From contig NZ_JAQMYP010000071.1 of NCBI RefSeq assembly GCF_028369295.1, forward strand, positions 1 to 41,552: a stretch of DNA of 41,552 bases. The letters run 5' to 3'. The position numbers and the translations under genes are program-made. A model generated the notes under the pieces. It saw only the letters and a list, made by a program, of their open reading frames with translations, searched no databases and was not told the origin of the DNA. Within the stretch, counting starts at the first letter, position 1. Each line of letters starts with the position of its first letter. This document shows, piece by piece, positions 15,211 to 22,011 of this stretch. The stretch comes from Streptomyces sp. HD (GTDB lineage Bacteria > Actinomycetota > Actinomycetes > Streptomycetales > Streptomycetaceae).

Positions 15211-16995
15211 ATGGCTCGTATGACCGCTGCCCGAGCGGCAGTCGAGATCCTCAAGCGCGAGGGCGTCAGCAACGCGTTCGGTGTGCCGGGCGCGGCGATC
15301 AACCCCTTCTACGCGGCTCTCAAGGCGTCCGGCGGCATCCAGCACACCCTCGCCCGCCATGTGGAGGGCGCCTCGCACATGGCCGAGGGTTACACCCGCA
15401 CCCACCCTGGCAACATCGGCGTCTGCATCGGTACGTCCGGCCCGGCCGGCACCGACATGATCACCGGCCTGTACTCCGCCATCGGCGACTCGATCCCGAT
15501 CCTGTGCATCACGGGCCAGGCACCGACCGCCGTGATCCACAAAGAGGACTTCCAGGCCGTCGACATCGCCTCGATCGCCAAGCCGGTCACGAAGATGGCG
15601 GTGACCGTCCTGGAGGCCGCCCAGGTCCCCGGCGTCTTCCAGCAGGCCTTCCACCTGATGCGCTCCGGCCGTCCCGGTCCGGTCCTGATCGACCTGCCGA
15701 TCGACGTCCAGCTGACGGAGATCGAGTTCGACCCGGAGACGTACGAGCCCCTGCCGGTCTACAAGCCGGCCGCGACCCGCGCTCAGATCGAGAAGGCGAT
15801 CGGGATGCTGAACGCGTCCGAGCGGCCGCTGATCGTGGCGGGCGGCGGTGTCATCAACGCCGACGCCGCCGAACTCCTGGTGGAATTCGCGGAGTTGACG
15901 GGTACGCCGGTCGTCCCGACCCTGATGGGCTGGGGCCTCCTCCCCGACGACCATGAGCTGAACGCCGGCATGGTCGGCCTGCAGACCTCGCACCGCTACG
16001 GCAACGCGACCTTCCTGGAGTCCGACTTCGTCCTCGGCATCGGCAACCGCTGGGCCAACCGCCACACCGGCAAGCTGGACGTCTACACGGCCGGCCGGAA
16101 GTTCGTCCACGTCGACGTCGAGCCCACCCAGATCGGCAAGATCTTCGCGCCGGACTACGGCATCGCGTCGGACGCGAAGGCGGCACTGGAGCTCTTCGTC
16201 GAGGTGGCAAGGGAGTTGAAGGCGGCCGGCAAGCTGCCCGACCGCTCCGCCTGGGCCGCGTCCGCGCAGGAGAGGAAGGCAACTCTCCAGCGCCGTACGC
16301 ACTTCGACGACATCCCGATCAAGCCGCAGCGCGTCTACGAGGAGATGAACAAGGCGTTCGGCCCCGAGACGCGCTACGTCTCGACGATCGGCCTGTCCCA
16401 GATCGCCGGCGCCCAGATGCTGCACGTCTTCAAGCCGCGGCACTGGATCAACTGCGGCCAGGCGGGCCCGCTGGGCTGGACCATCCCGGCGGCGCTGGGC
16501 GTGGCGAAGGCCGATCCGGAGGCGCAGGTGGTCGCCCTGTCCGGAGACTACGACTTCCAGTTCATGATCGAGGAGCTGGCGGTCGGGGCGCAGCACAGGA
16601 TCCCGTACGTCCACGTCCTGGTGAACAACTCCTATCTGGGCCTGATCCGTCAGGCGCAGCGGGCGTTCGAGATCGACTTCCAGGTCAACCTGGAGTTCGA
16701 GAACATCAACTCGCCCGAGCTGGGCGTCTACGGCGTCGACCACATCAAGGTCGCCGAGGGCCTCGGCTGCAAGGCGATCCGGGTGACCGACCCGGCCGAC
16801 CTGGGCGCGGCCCTGGAGCAGGCCAAGAAGCTCGCTCAGGAGTACCGGGTCCCGGTGGTGGTCGAGGCGATCCTGGAGCGCGTCACCAACATCTCCATGT
16901 CCACGACCAACGACATCAGCAACATCGTCGAGTTCGAGGAACTCGCGACGGAGCCCGGCCACGCGCCGACGTCGATCAGGACACTGAAGGTCTGA
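15211..16995 (+). CDS. gcl: Glyoxylate carboligase (tartronate-semialdehyde synthase)
   Basis: A 594-aa thiamine-diphosphate enzyme joining two glyoxylates to tartronate semialdehyde and CO2. The frame extends upstream, but ATG 15211 (MARMTAARAAVEILKREGV) with GGAG upstream fits the family. Where most ThDP enzymes have the cofactor-activating Glu (H-E-x-G), this protein reads HVEGASHMAEGY, with Val at that place, a hallmark of Gcl. The cofactor-binding motif is GDYDFQFMIEELAVGAQ followed by NN. Its products feed Hyi and the reductase encoded on the opposite strand at 19442-21183. A promoter and an AllR-like box lie upstream and a strong terminator follows. Substrate glyoxylate would come from allantoin breakdown. 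Confidence 0.97.
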   Translation: MARMTAARAAVEILKREGVSNAFGVPGAAINPFYAALKASGGIQHTLARHVEGASHMAEGYTRTHPGNIGVCIGTSGPAGTDMITGLYSAIGDSIPILCITGQAPTAVIHKEDFQAVDIASIAKPVTKMAVTVLEAAQVPGVFQQAFHLMRSGRPGPVLIDLPIDVQLTEIEFDPETYEPLPVYKPAATRAQIEKAIGMLNASERPLIVAGGGVINADAAELLVEFAELTGTPVVPTLMGWGLLPDDHELNAGMVGLQTSHRYGNATFLESDFVLGIGNRWANRHTGKLDVYTAGRKFVHVDVEPTQIGKIFAPDYGIASDAKAALELFVEVARELKAAGKLPDRSAWAASAQERKATLQRRTHFDDIPIKPQRVYEEMNKAFGPETRYVSTIGLSQIAGAQMLHVFKPRHWINCGQAGPLGWTIPAALGVAKADPEAQVVALSGDYDFQFMIEELAVGAQHRIPYVHVLVNNSYLGLIRQAQRAFEIDFQVNLEFENINSPELGVYGVDHIKVAEGLGCKAIRVTDPADLGAALEQAKKLAQEYRVPVVVEAILERVTNISMSTTNDISNIVEFEELATEPGHAPTSIRTLKV

Positions 16996-17024
16996 CGCGG
17001 TCGATCCGACCCGCCCGAAAAGTC

Positions 17025-17058
17025 AGGGGCGGTCCAACCGAGAGGTTGGACCGCCCCT
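17025..17058 (+). terminator. Terminator of gcl
   Basis: AGGGGCGGTCCAACC (17025-17039), loop GAGA, perfect 15-bp complement (17044-17058) followed by TTT. It is a textbook intrinsic terminator 30 bp after the gcl stop. Confidence 0.93.
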
Positions 17059-17432
17059 TTCCGTGCTCCCCCGTGAACCGTGCTCCCCCGTACATGGTGC
17101 TGCCCCCGTGGCTGGTGCTGCCCCCGTGCCGAGGCCCGCCGCCCCCGTGCCGGCGGGCCCCGCGTGACGAGAATGTGCCCGCGTACGGCGGTGGTTGAAG
17201 CCCCTTGAACGACATTCAGAGCTTGATTTGAGGATGGCGTAGACGCCCTACGCCTTCAGAAGTGCGCGCCCCCACACCTCCGCGCGCCGTTCCGAGGGCC
17301 CTTGGGCGGTCACAGGACCTCGTCGGCGTTGTGCACCATCGGGACGACCGGACCGACGTGGAGGGCCCCGTCGAGGCGGCCCACCGCAGGCTCGTTCCCG
17401 CAGGCCCCGCGCCCGGCCCTGCCCCTGGCAAC

Positions 17433-17480
17433 GCCGAGAAGCGCCGGGTACGGGACCGTCCGTACCCGGCGCTTCTCGGC
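17433..17480. terminator. Very long perfect hairpin, 21-bp stem
   Basis: GCCGAGAAGCGCCGGGTACGG-type left arm (17433-17453) pairs without mismatch with 17460-17480 across a 6-base loop. It can stop transcription in either direction and lies 307 bp beyond the catalase stop. Confidence 0.75.
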
Positions 17481-17503
17481 CGGTGAGGTATTCGGTTGTG
17501 GCC

Positions 17504-17551
17504 GTCCGGCGGTGCGAGGCTGGGCGCGACAGGACATTCGCGCCGCCGGAC
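17504..17551. repeat. Hairpin presenting a 17-nt sequence shared with the hairpin at 19370-19429
   Basis: Stem 17504-17517 / 17538-17551 (14 pairs, one G-U). The loop holds CTGGGCGCGACAGGACA (17520-17536). The identical 17-mer sits in the loop of the terminator-like hairpin on the other side of the catalase gene (19388-19404), although the stems differ in sequence. Confidence 0.7.
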
Positions 17552-17786
17552 GGGGTCTTGGGGGTTTGGGACCGCGGCGGCGGCGACGGAACCGGGGCTC
17601 CTTCCCTCTGGTCGAAGAAGGAGACCGGACCTTTACCACCGCACTGGCTCGCACGCCGCCGCGGTCCTCGCGTTGCCCGTGCCCTTGCCGAGCGACCACC
17701 CCTCATCCGGGTCGGTCGGCCATGGAGCCCGGGCGGTGCGTCCTGAATCCGACCTCCCGTCAGAATCAGGGCGCAGCCTGGGGGGT

Positions 17787-19244
17787 TCAGTCCTCGCGCA
17801 GGGCGCGGACCGCCTCCTCCACGCGCTTGCCGTACTCGGGGTCGGCGGCGTGGAAGTGGGCCAGGTTCTTCTCGATCACGTCGTCGCGGGAGACCTGGGA
17901 CAGGCCACCGGCGATGTTCGCGACCAGACGGGACTTCTCCTCGGCGGACATCAGGCGGTACAGCTCGCCGGCCTGGAAGAAGGCGTCGTCCTTGGTGTGC
18001 AGGGGGGCCTCGTGGGTGCCGGTCCAGCCGGTCAGCGCCAGCGGCGCCGACAGCGGGCGGCCGGTCTCCGCCGGGCCGTCGTAGGAGTTCGGCTCGTAGT
18101 TCTTCGCGCCGCGGCCCTGGGAGTTGGTCGCCATGAGGCCGTCGCGGCCGTAGTTCTGCGCGGTCGTCGCCTTCGGGGCGTTCACCGCGAGCTGGGTGTG
18201 GTTGACGCCCAGGCGGTAACGGTGCGCGTCCGCGTACGCGAACAGACGGCCCTGGAGCATCTTGTCGGGGGAGGGGCCGATACCCGGCACGAAGTTGTTC
18301 GGGGAGAACGCGGCCTGCTCGACCTCGGCGAAGACGTTGTCCGGGTTGCGGTCCAGGACCAGGCGGCCCACCCGCTGCAGCGGGTAGTCCTTGTGCGGCC
18401 AGACCTTGGTGAGGTCGAACGGGTTGAAGCGGTAGTCCGCCGCCTCGGCCGCCGGCATGAGCTGGACGTAGAGGGTCCAGGACGGGTGCACGCCCCGCTC
18501 GATGGCCTGGAGCAGGTCCGTCTGGTGCGAGTTGGGGTCCTTGCCCGCGAGCTCGGCGCCCTGCTCACTGCTCAGGCAACGGATGCCCTGGTTGGTCTTG
18601 AAGTGGTACTTGACGAAGAAGGCCTCGCCGTCGGCGTTCGTCCACTGGTAGGTGTGCGAGCCGTAGCCGTTCATGTGGCGGTACGACGCCGGGATGCCGC
18701 GGTCGCCCATCAGCCAGGTCACCTGGTGCGTGGCCTCGGGGGCGTGCGCCCAGAAGTCCCAGACGTTGTCCGGCTCCTGCTTGCCGGTGAACGGGTCGCG
18801 CTTCTGCGAGTGGATGAAGTCGGGGAACTTGATCGGGTCCTTGATGAAGAACACCGGGGTGTTGTTGCCGACGAGGTCGTAATTGCCCTCCGCCGTATAG
18901 AACTTGACCGCGAAGCCACGCGGGTCACGGACCGCGTCCGCGCCGCCGAGGCTGTCGGCGACCGTCGAGAAGCGCAGGAACACCTCGGTCCGCTTGCCCA
19001 CCTCGCTCAGGAAGTCGGCGTGGGTGAAGCCGGTGACGTCGTCGGTCACCTCGAAGTGGCCGTACGCGCCGGAGCCCCGGGCGTGCACCACGCGCTCCGG
19101 AATGCGCTCGCGGTTGAAGCGCGCCAGCTTCTCCAGCAGATGCTGGTCCTGGAGGAGGAGCGGGCCGCCGACGCCGGCGGACGCTGAGTTCTGGTTGTCG
19201 GCGACCGGGGCGCCGGCCTCGGTCGTGAGCACGCGCTTCGACAT
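17787..19244 (-). CDS. katA: Catalase (monofunctional haem type)
   Basis: A 485-aa haem catalase converting H2O2 to water and oxygen in the cytoplasm. ATG 19244 (MSKRVLTTEAGAPVADNQNS) has GGAAGG six bases upstream, better than the open frame to 19268. The active-site His is in IPERVVHARGSGAYG, the distal Asn region in FFIKDPIKFPDFIHSQKRDP, and the proximal haem-ligand Tyr in RLFAYADAHRYRLGVNH. The length fits small-subunit clade 3 catalases. It sits between gcl and the tartronate-semialdehyde reductase gene, and its promoter carries the same palindrome as the urate-oxidation operon. A role in removing peroxide made by urate oxidase is therefore likely, though it may also serve general defence. 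Confidence 0.97.
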   Translation of the reverse strand: MSKRVLTTEAGAPVADNQNSASAGVGGPLLLQDQHLLEKLARFNRERIPERVVHARGSGAYGHFEVTDDVTGFTHADFLSEVGKRTEVFLRFSTVADSLGGADAVRDPRGFAVKFYTAEGNYDLVGNNTPVFFIKDPIKFPDFIHSQKRDPFTGKQEPDNVWDFWAHAPEATHQVTWLMGDRGIPASYRHMNGYGSHTYQWTNADGEAFFVKYHFKTNQGIRCLSSEQGAELAGKDPNSHQTDLLQAIERGVHPSWTLYVQLMPAAEAADYRFNPFDLTKVWPHKDYPLQRVGRLVLDRNPDNVFAEVEQAAFSPNNFVPGIGPSPDKMLQGRLFAYADAHRYRLGVNHTQLAVNAPKATTAQNYGRDGLMATNSQGRGAKNYEPNSYDGPAETGRPLSAPLALTGWTGTHEAPLHTKDDAFFQAGELYRLMSAEEKSRLVANIAGGLSQVSRDDVIEKNLAHFHAADPEYGKRVEEAVRALRED

Positions 19245-19284
19245 CGGGGACCTTCCGTGCGGTGGCACTTCCGTGCTGATGGCA

Positions 19285-19302
19285 GCGGAAAACTATTTCC
19301 GC
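19285..19302. promoter_or_regulatory. Palindrome in the catalase leader
   Basis: GCGGAAA-ACTA-TTTCCGC, perfect 7-bp arms, starting just after the predicted -10 box. It uses the half-sites of the AllR-like boxes at gcl and hyi but in everted order (CGGAA...TTCCG). It could be another operator or a leader hairpin. Confidence 0.5.
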
Positions 19303-19309
19303 TTGGTGG

Positions 19310-19339
19310 AGCCTAGAAGTGAGGGAATCTGTGCGTCAA
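19310..19339 (-). promoter_or_regulatory. Promoter of the catalase gene
   Basis: On the - strand, TTGACG (19339-19334), an 18-bp spacer and TAGGCT (19315-19310) fit the HrdB consensus. Its -35 box overlaps one arm of the palindrome at 19336-19350. Confidence 0.65.
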
Positions 19340-19350
19340 CAGTTTGTTGA
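19336..19350. promoter_or_regulatory. Operator-like palindrome TCAACA-N3-TGTTGA upstream of catalase
   Basis: Perfect 6-bp inverted repeat with a 3-bp centre overlapping the catalase -35 box. On the - strand the 20-bp context matches 37913-37932, in front of the OHCU decarboxylase-HIU hydrolase-urate oxidase operon, at 17 of 20 positions. Overlap with -35 suggests repression. Confidence 0.7.
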
Positions 19351-19369
19351 AGTTGTTTGCAGCAGTTGA

Positions 19370-19429
19370 TTCCGGGCGGCGCCCCGCCTGGGCGCGACAG
19401 GACAGGTGTCAGCGGGGCGCCGCCCGGAA
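19370..19429 (-). terminator. Terminator of the tartronate-semialdehyde reductase gene
   Basis: A perfect 18-bp stem (19370-19387 with 19412-19429), 13 bp past the reductase stop. Its 24-base loop contains the 17-mer CTGGGCGCGACAGGACA also found at 17520-17536. Confidence 0.88.
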
Positions 19430-19441
19430 GTCTCGGGTGGG

Positions 19442-20335
19442 TCAGACCTCGGCGCCGGACAGGCGCTCCACGGCCCGCAGCAGGGCCGAGTGGTCCAGGC
19501 CGCCGTCGCCCTGCGCACGCAGGGCCGCGACCAGCTGGGCGACCACGGCGCCGACGGGCAGGGCTGCGCCGACGTTGCGGGCGGCGTCCGTGACGATGCC
19601 CATGTCCTTGTGGTGGAGGTCGATCCGGAAGCCCGGCTTGAAGTCGCGGTTCAGGAAGTTGTCCTTCTTCCGCGTCAGCACGGTCGAGCCCGCCAGGCCG
19701 CCGTTGAGGACGTCCAGCGCGGCCTGGAGGTCCACGCCGGACTTCTCCAGGAAGACCACGGCCTCGGCGCACGCCTGGATGTTCACGGCGACGATCAGCT
19801 GGTTGGCCGCCTTCACGGTCTGACCCGAGCCGTGCGGACCGCACAGCACGATGGTCTTGCCGAGGGCGTCGAAGATCGGCTTGGCCTGGTCGAAGTCGGC
19901 CTGCTCGCCGCCGACCATGATCGACAGTACGGCCTCGATGGCGCCGGCCTCACCGCCGGACACCGGGGCGTCCAGCACGCGGATGCCCTTGTCCTTCGCC
20001 GCCCTGGCCAGATCGACCGAGGTCTGCGGGGTGATCGAGGACATGTCGATCAGCAGTGCGCCGGACCTCGCGTTCTCCAGGATGCCGTCGGGGCCGTAGG
20101 AGATGGCCTCGACCTGCGGGGACGCCGGGACCATGGTGATGACGACATCGGCGTCCCGCACGGCCTCGGCGATCGATGCGGCGGCCGTGCCGCCGGCGGC
20201 GGTGAGACGGTCCAGCTTGTCCTGCTCCAGGGTGAAGCCGGTGACCTGGTAACCCGCCTTGATCAGGTTCTCGGACATGGGGGAGCCCATGATGCCGAGG
20301 CCGATCCAGGCGACCTTGGGAAGCGTGTTGGTCAT
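19442..20335 (-). CDS. glxR: Tartronate-semialdehyde reductase (2-hydroxy-3-oxopropionate reductase)
   Basis: A 297-aa NAD(P)H-dependent reductase of the beta-hydroxyacid dehydrogenase family that reduces tartronate semialdehyde to D-glycerate. The N-terminal nucleotide-binding motif is VAWIGLGIMGSPMSENLI. The substrate-binding block is RVLDAPVSGGEAGAIEA. The catalytic Lys is in GSGQTVKAANQLIVAVN. RDFKPGFRIDLHHKDMGI is the family C-terminal signature. It follows hyi by 26 bp on the same strand and is probably co-transcribed with it from the promoter at 21248-21277. A strong hairpin ends the unit before the catalase gene. Confidence 0.95.
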   Translation of the reverse strand: MTNTLPKVAWIGLGIMGSPMSENLIKAGYQVTGFTLEQDKLDRLTAAGGTAAASIAEAVRDADVVITMVPASPQVEAISYGPDGILENARSGALLIDMSSITPQTSVDLARAAKDKGIRVLDAPVSGGEAGAIEAVLSIMVGGEQADFDQAKPIFDALGKTIVLCGPHGSGQTVKAANQLIVAVNIQACAEAVVFLEKSGVDLQAALDVLNGGLAGSTVLTRKKDNFLNRDFKPGFRIDLHHKDMGIVTDAARNVGAALPVGAVVAQLVAALRAQGDGGLDHSALLRAVERLSGAEV

Positions 20336-20361
20336 GGTGTGGTGCCTTTCGGTAAAAGGGG

Positions 20362-21183
20362 TCAGCGGGGCAGCCAGTCGAAGGCCTCGGCGCTCGGGCG
20401 GTCGCCCGGCTTGTACTCAAGGCCGACCCAGCCGTCGTAACCCGCCTTCTTCAGCTGGTCGAGGAGGTCCCCGAGGGGGAGCGAGCCCGTGCCCGGGGCG
20501 CCGCGGCCCGGGTTGTCGGCGATCTGGACGTGGCCGGTCTTCGAGGCGTACTCCTCGATCACCGCCGGCAGGTCCTCGCCGTTCATGGACAGGTGGTACA
20601 GGTCCATGAGGAACTTCGCGTTGCCCAGTCCGGTCGCCTCGTTGACCTTGTCGACGATCCCGACCGCGGCCGGCGCGCTCACCAGCGGGTAGAGCGGCGA
20701 CTCGGGCTTGTTCAGCGCCTCGATCAGCAGGATCGCGCCGATGTGGTCGGCCGCGCGGGCCGCGAGCACCAGGTTCTCCAGTGCCAGCGCGTCCTGCTCG
20801 GCCGGGTCCACGCCGTCCACGCGGTTGCCGTACAGGGCGTTGAGCGCCTTGCAGCCGAGCGAGGCCGCGAAGGTGGCGGCCACCTCGATGTTGGCGCGGA
20901 ACCTCTCAGACTCCTCGCCCGGGATCGACAGGGCGCCGCGGTCGGGGCCGGGCAGCCGGCCGGCGTAGAAGTTCAGGCCCGTGAGCTGGACGCCCGCGTC
21001 CTCGATCGCCTTCTTCAGGGCGTCGAGCTCGGACTGCTCGGGGGTGGGGGAGTCGACCCAGGGCCACCACAGCTCGACCGCGGTGAAGCCGGCCGCGGCG
21101 GCGGCCGCGGGGCGCTCCAGGAGCGGGAGTTCCGTGAAGAGGATCGACAGGTTGACGTTGAAGCGCTGCTCTGCAAATCCCAT
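20362..21183 (-). CDS. hyi: Hydroxypyruvate isomerase
   Basis: A 273-aa TIM-barrel protein of the xylose-isomerase-like family that interconverts hydroxypyruvate and tartronate semialdehyde. Visible blocks are RFNVNLSILFTELPLLERPA at the N-terminus, VELWWPW, LLIEALNKPESPLYPL (metal-ligand Glu), MDLYHLSMNGEDL (metal-ligand Asp and His), GHVQIADNPGRGAPGTG (metal-ligand His/Asp region) and GLEYKPGD (second Glu). ATG 21183 has GGAAGGGAG upstream. It is the first gene of the hyi-reductase unit, with a promoter and an AllR-like box directly upstream. With Gcl it completes glyoxylate to glycerate conversion. Confidence 0.95.
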   Translation of the reverse strand: MGFAEQRFNVNLSILFTELPLLERPAAAAAAGFTAVELWWPWVDSPTPEQSELDALKKAIEDAGVQLTGLNFYAGRLPGPDRGALSIPGEESERFRANIEVAATFAASLGCKALNALYGNRVDGVDPAEQDALALENLVLAARAADHIGAILLIEALNKPESPLYPLVSAPAAVGIVDKVNEATGLGNAKFLMDLYHLSMNGEDLPAVIEEYASKTGHVQIADNPGRGAPGTGSLPLGDLLDQLKKAGYDGWVGLEYKPGDRPSAEAFDWLPR

Positions 21184-21212
21184 GAGGGTCGGCGCTCCCT
21201 TCCGTGTCGAGA

Positions 21213-21227
21213 TTCCGTATTGCGGAA
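21213..21227. promoter_or_regulatory. IclR/AllR-like operator in front of hyi
   Basis: TTCCG-TATTG-CGGAA, the same layout as the gcl box at 15101-15115. On the - strand it lies 20-35 bp downstream of the predicted -10 box and 30 bp before the hyi ATG. Confidence 0.7.
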
Positions 21228-21247
21228 GTTCGTTTCTGCTTAATGGA

Positions 21248-21277
21248 AGATTGCCGTCGTGTGTCGTGCCTTGTCAA
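21248..21277 (-). promoter_or_regulatory. Promoter of the hyi-reductase unit
   Basis: On the - strand, TTGACA (21277-21272), an 18-bp spacer and CAATCT (21253-21248). The -35 is consensus and the -10 is weak. The operator just downstream repeats the gcl arrangement. Confidence 0.6.
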
Positions 21278-21402
21278 GAGGAGGGCCCCGCAAAAACGTC
21301 GAACTCGGACGGCGAAGCCGGCCCCGCCGCCACCGCTGACCTGCTGTGACTTCCCCCACCCGGCCTTGCCGCGGCGACGAAGGCTTACCTACGTTCGACT
21401 GC

Positions 21403-21648
21403 ATGTCCTCCCACGGCTCCGCTCCGGTCGAGTTCTCCGTCGATCTGAGCGCACACGAAATGCTCCGGCGGGCGCACGTCCTGGACGCCCTCGGCCCGGA
21501 CTGGGACCCCGTCGCCGCGCTGCGCGGCGAGGACGAGGCGTACGAACTGCTGTACTCCGGGCTCGACGCGGAGCAGCAGCGCATCCACGACGAACTGGTC
21601 GCGGCCGGTGTGCTCCCGTCGAGAGGGGGCGGACGTGCTGCCACGTGA
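21403..21648 (+). CDS. Small conserved protein at hydrogenase locus (DUF6400-like)
   Basis: An 81-aa acidic soluble protein starting at ATG 21403 (MSSHGSAPVEFSVDLSAHEM). It is mostly helical, with LRRAHVLDALGPDWDPVAAL and YELLYSGLDAEQQRIHDELV. There is no signal peptide, membrane segment or Cys. I recall similar Streptomyces proteins filed under DUF6400, of unknown function; that assignment is from memory. It overlaps the following Cys-rich gene by 14 bp, so the two are coupled. They are the first + strand genes after the hyi promoter and precede hypX, which suggests they belong to the hydrogenase locus. Confidence 0.7.
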   Translation: MSSHGSAPVEFSVDLSAHEMLRRAHVLDALGPDWDPVAALRGEDEAYELLYSGLDAEQQRIHDELVAAGVLPSRGGGRAAT

Positions 21649-21883
21649 CCCGCAGGCGGACATCGGGCGCCGCGCCTGGGTGGCCTGCCCGAACTGTGAC
21701 GACCGGCAGGGCTGCGGCGACTGCGAGCAGGACCGCACCTGCTCCGAGCACTGGCGCTACCTGCTCTCCAACACGGGTAGCCTGCTCCATCTGCAGTGCC
21801 GCTCCTGCACCCACGTCTGGACCCACGAGACGGGGTTCGGAGCCACCCGCTCCGTCTGGCAGCGCATCACCGGCGCGCGGTGA
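21635..21883 (+). CDS. Small Cys-rich (zinc-ribbon-like) protein
   Basis: An 82-aa protein starting at GTG 21635, with AGAGGGGG a few bases upstream; it overlaps the end of the previous gene. It has seven Cys in an orderly pattern: CPNCDDRQGCGDCEQDRTC, then LQCRSCTHVW. CPNC and CRSC would form a zinc ribbon split by a Cys-rich insertion containing SEHWRYLLSNTGSLLH. A metal-binding or nucleic-acid-binding role is possible; a small iron-sulphur or metal-handling protein for the hydrogenase is another option. I do not recognise a named family. Position and coupling tie it to the DUF6400-like gene, with hypX 128 bp downstream. Confidence 0.65.
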   Translation: MLPRDPQADIGRRAWVACPNCDDRQGCGDCEQDRTCSEHWRYLLSNTGSLLHLQCRSCTHVWTHETGFGATRSVWQRITGAR

Positions 21884-22011
21884 CGCCGGTCGGCGGATCG
21901 CCCGCCGCTTTCGGATGACCTCACCGTTTGTCACTCCGGCAGGTGGGCAGGCGTGGCCGAAGATCACGGTCGGCGGTCACCCCGGCCGCCGTTCGTCCGC
22001 CGGAGGCAGCC

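Larger units (their letters stand above)
17059..17786. other. Gene-poor gap between gcl and catalase genes, with possible gene remnant
   Basis: This 0.7-kb stretch has no convincing intact gene. It starts with short repeats of GTGCTGCCCCCGTG type (17090-17150). The - strand from about 17432 to the stop at 17312-17310 reads ACGNEPAVGRLDGALHVGPV then VPMVHNADEVL with strongly GC-biased third positions, so it may be the tail of a decayed gene I do not recognise. Two large hairpins (17433-17480, 17504-17551) follow. Other open frames here overlap each other and have no recognisable domain. Confidence 0.5.

Noticed and set aside
17302..18084. 260-aa + strand frame across the gcl-catalase gap into catalase
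   Set aside because: Runs antisense into the catalase gene and has no domain; the hairpins inside it argue against coding.
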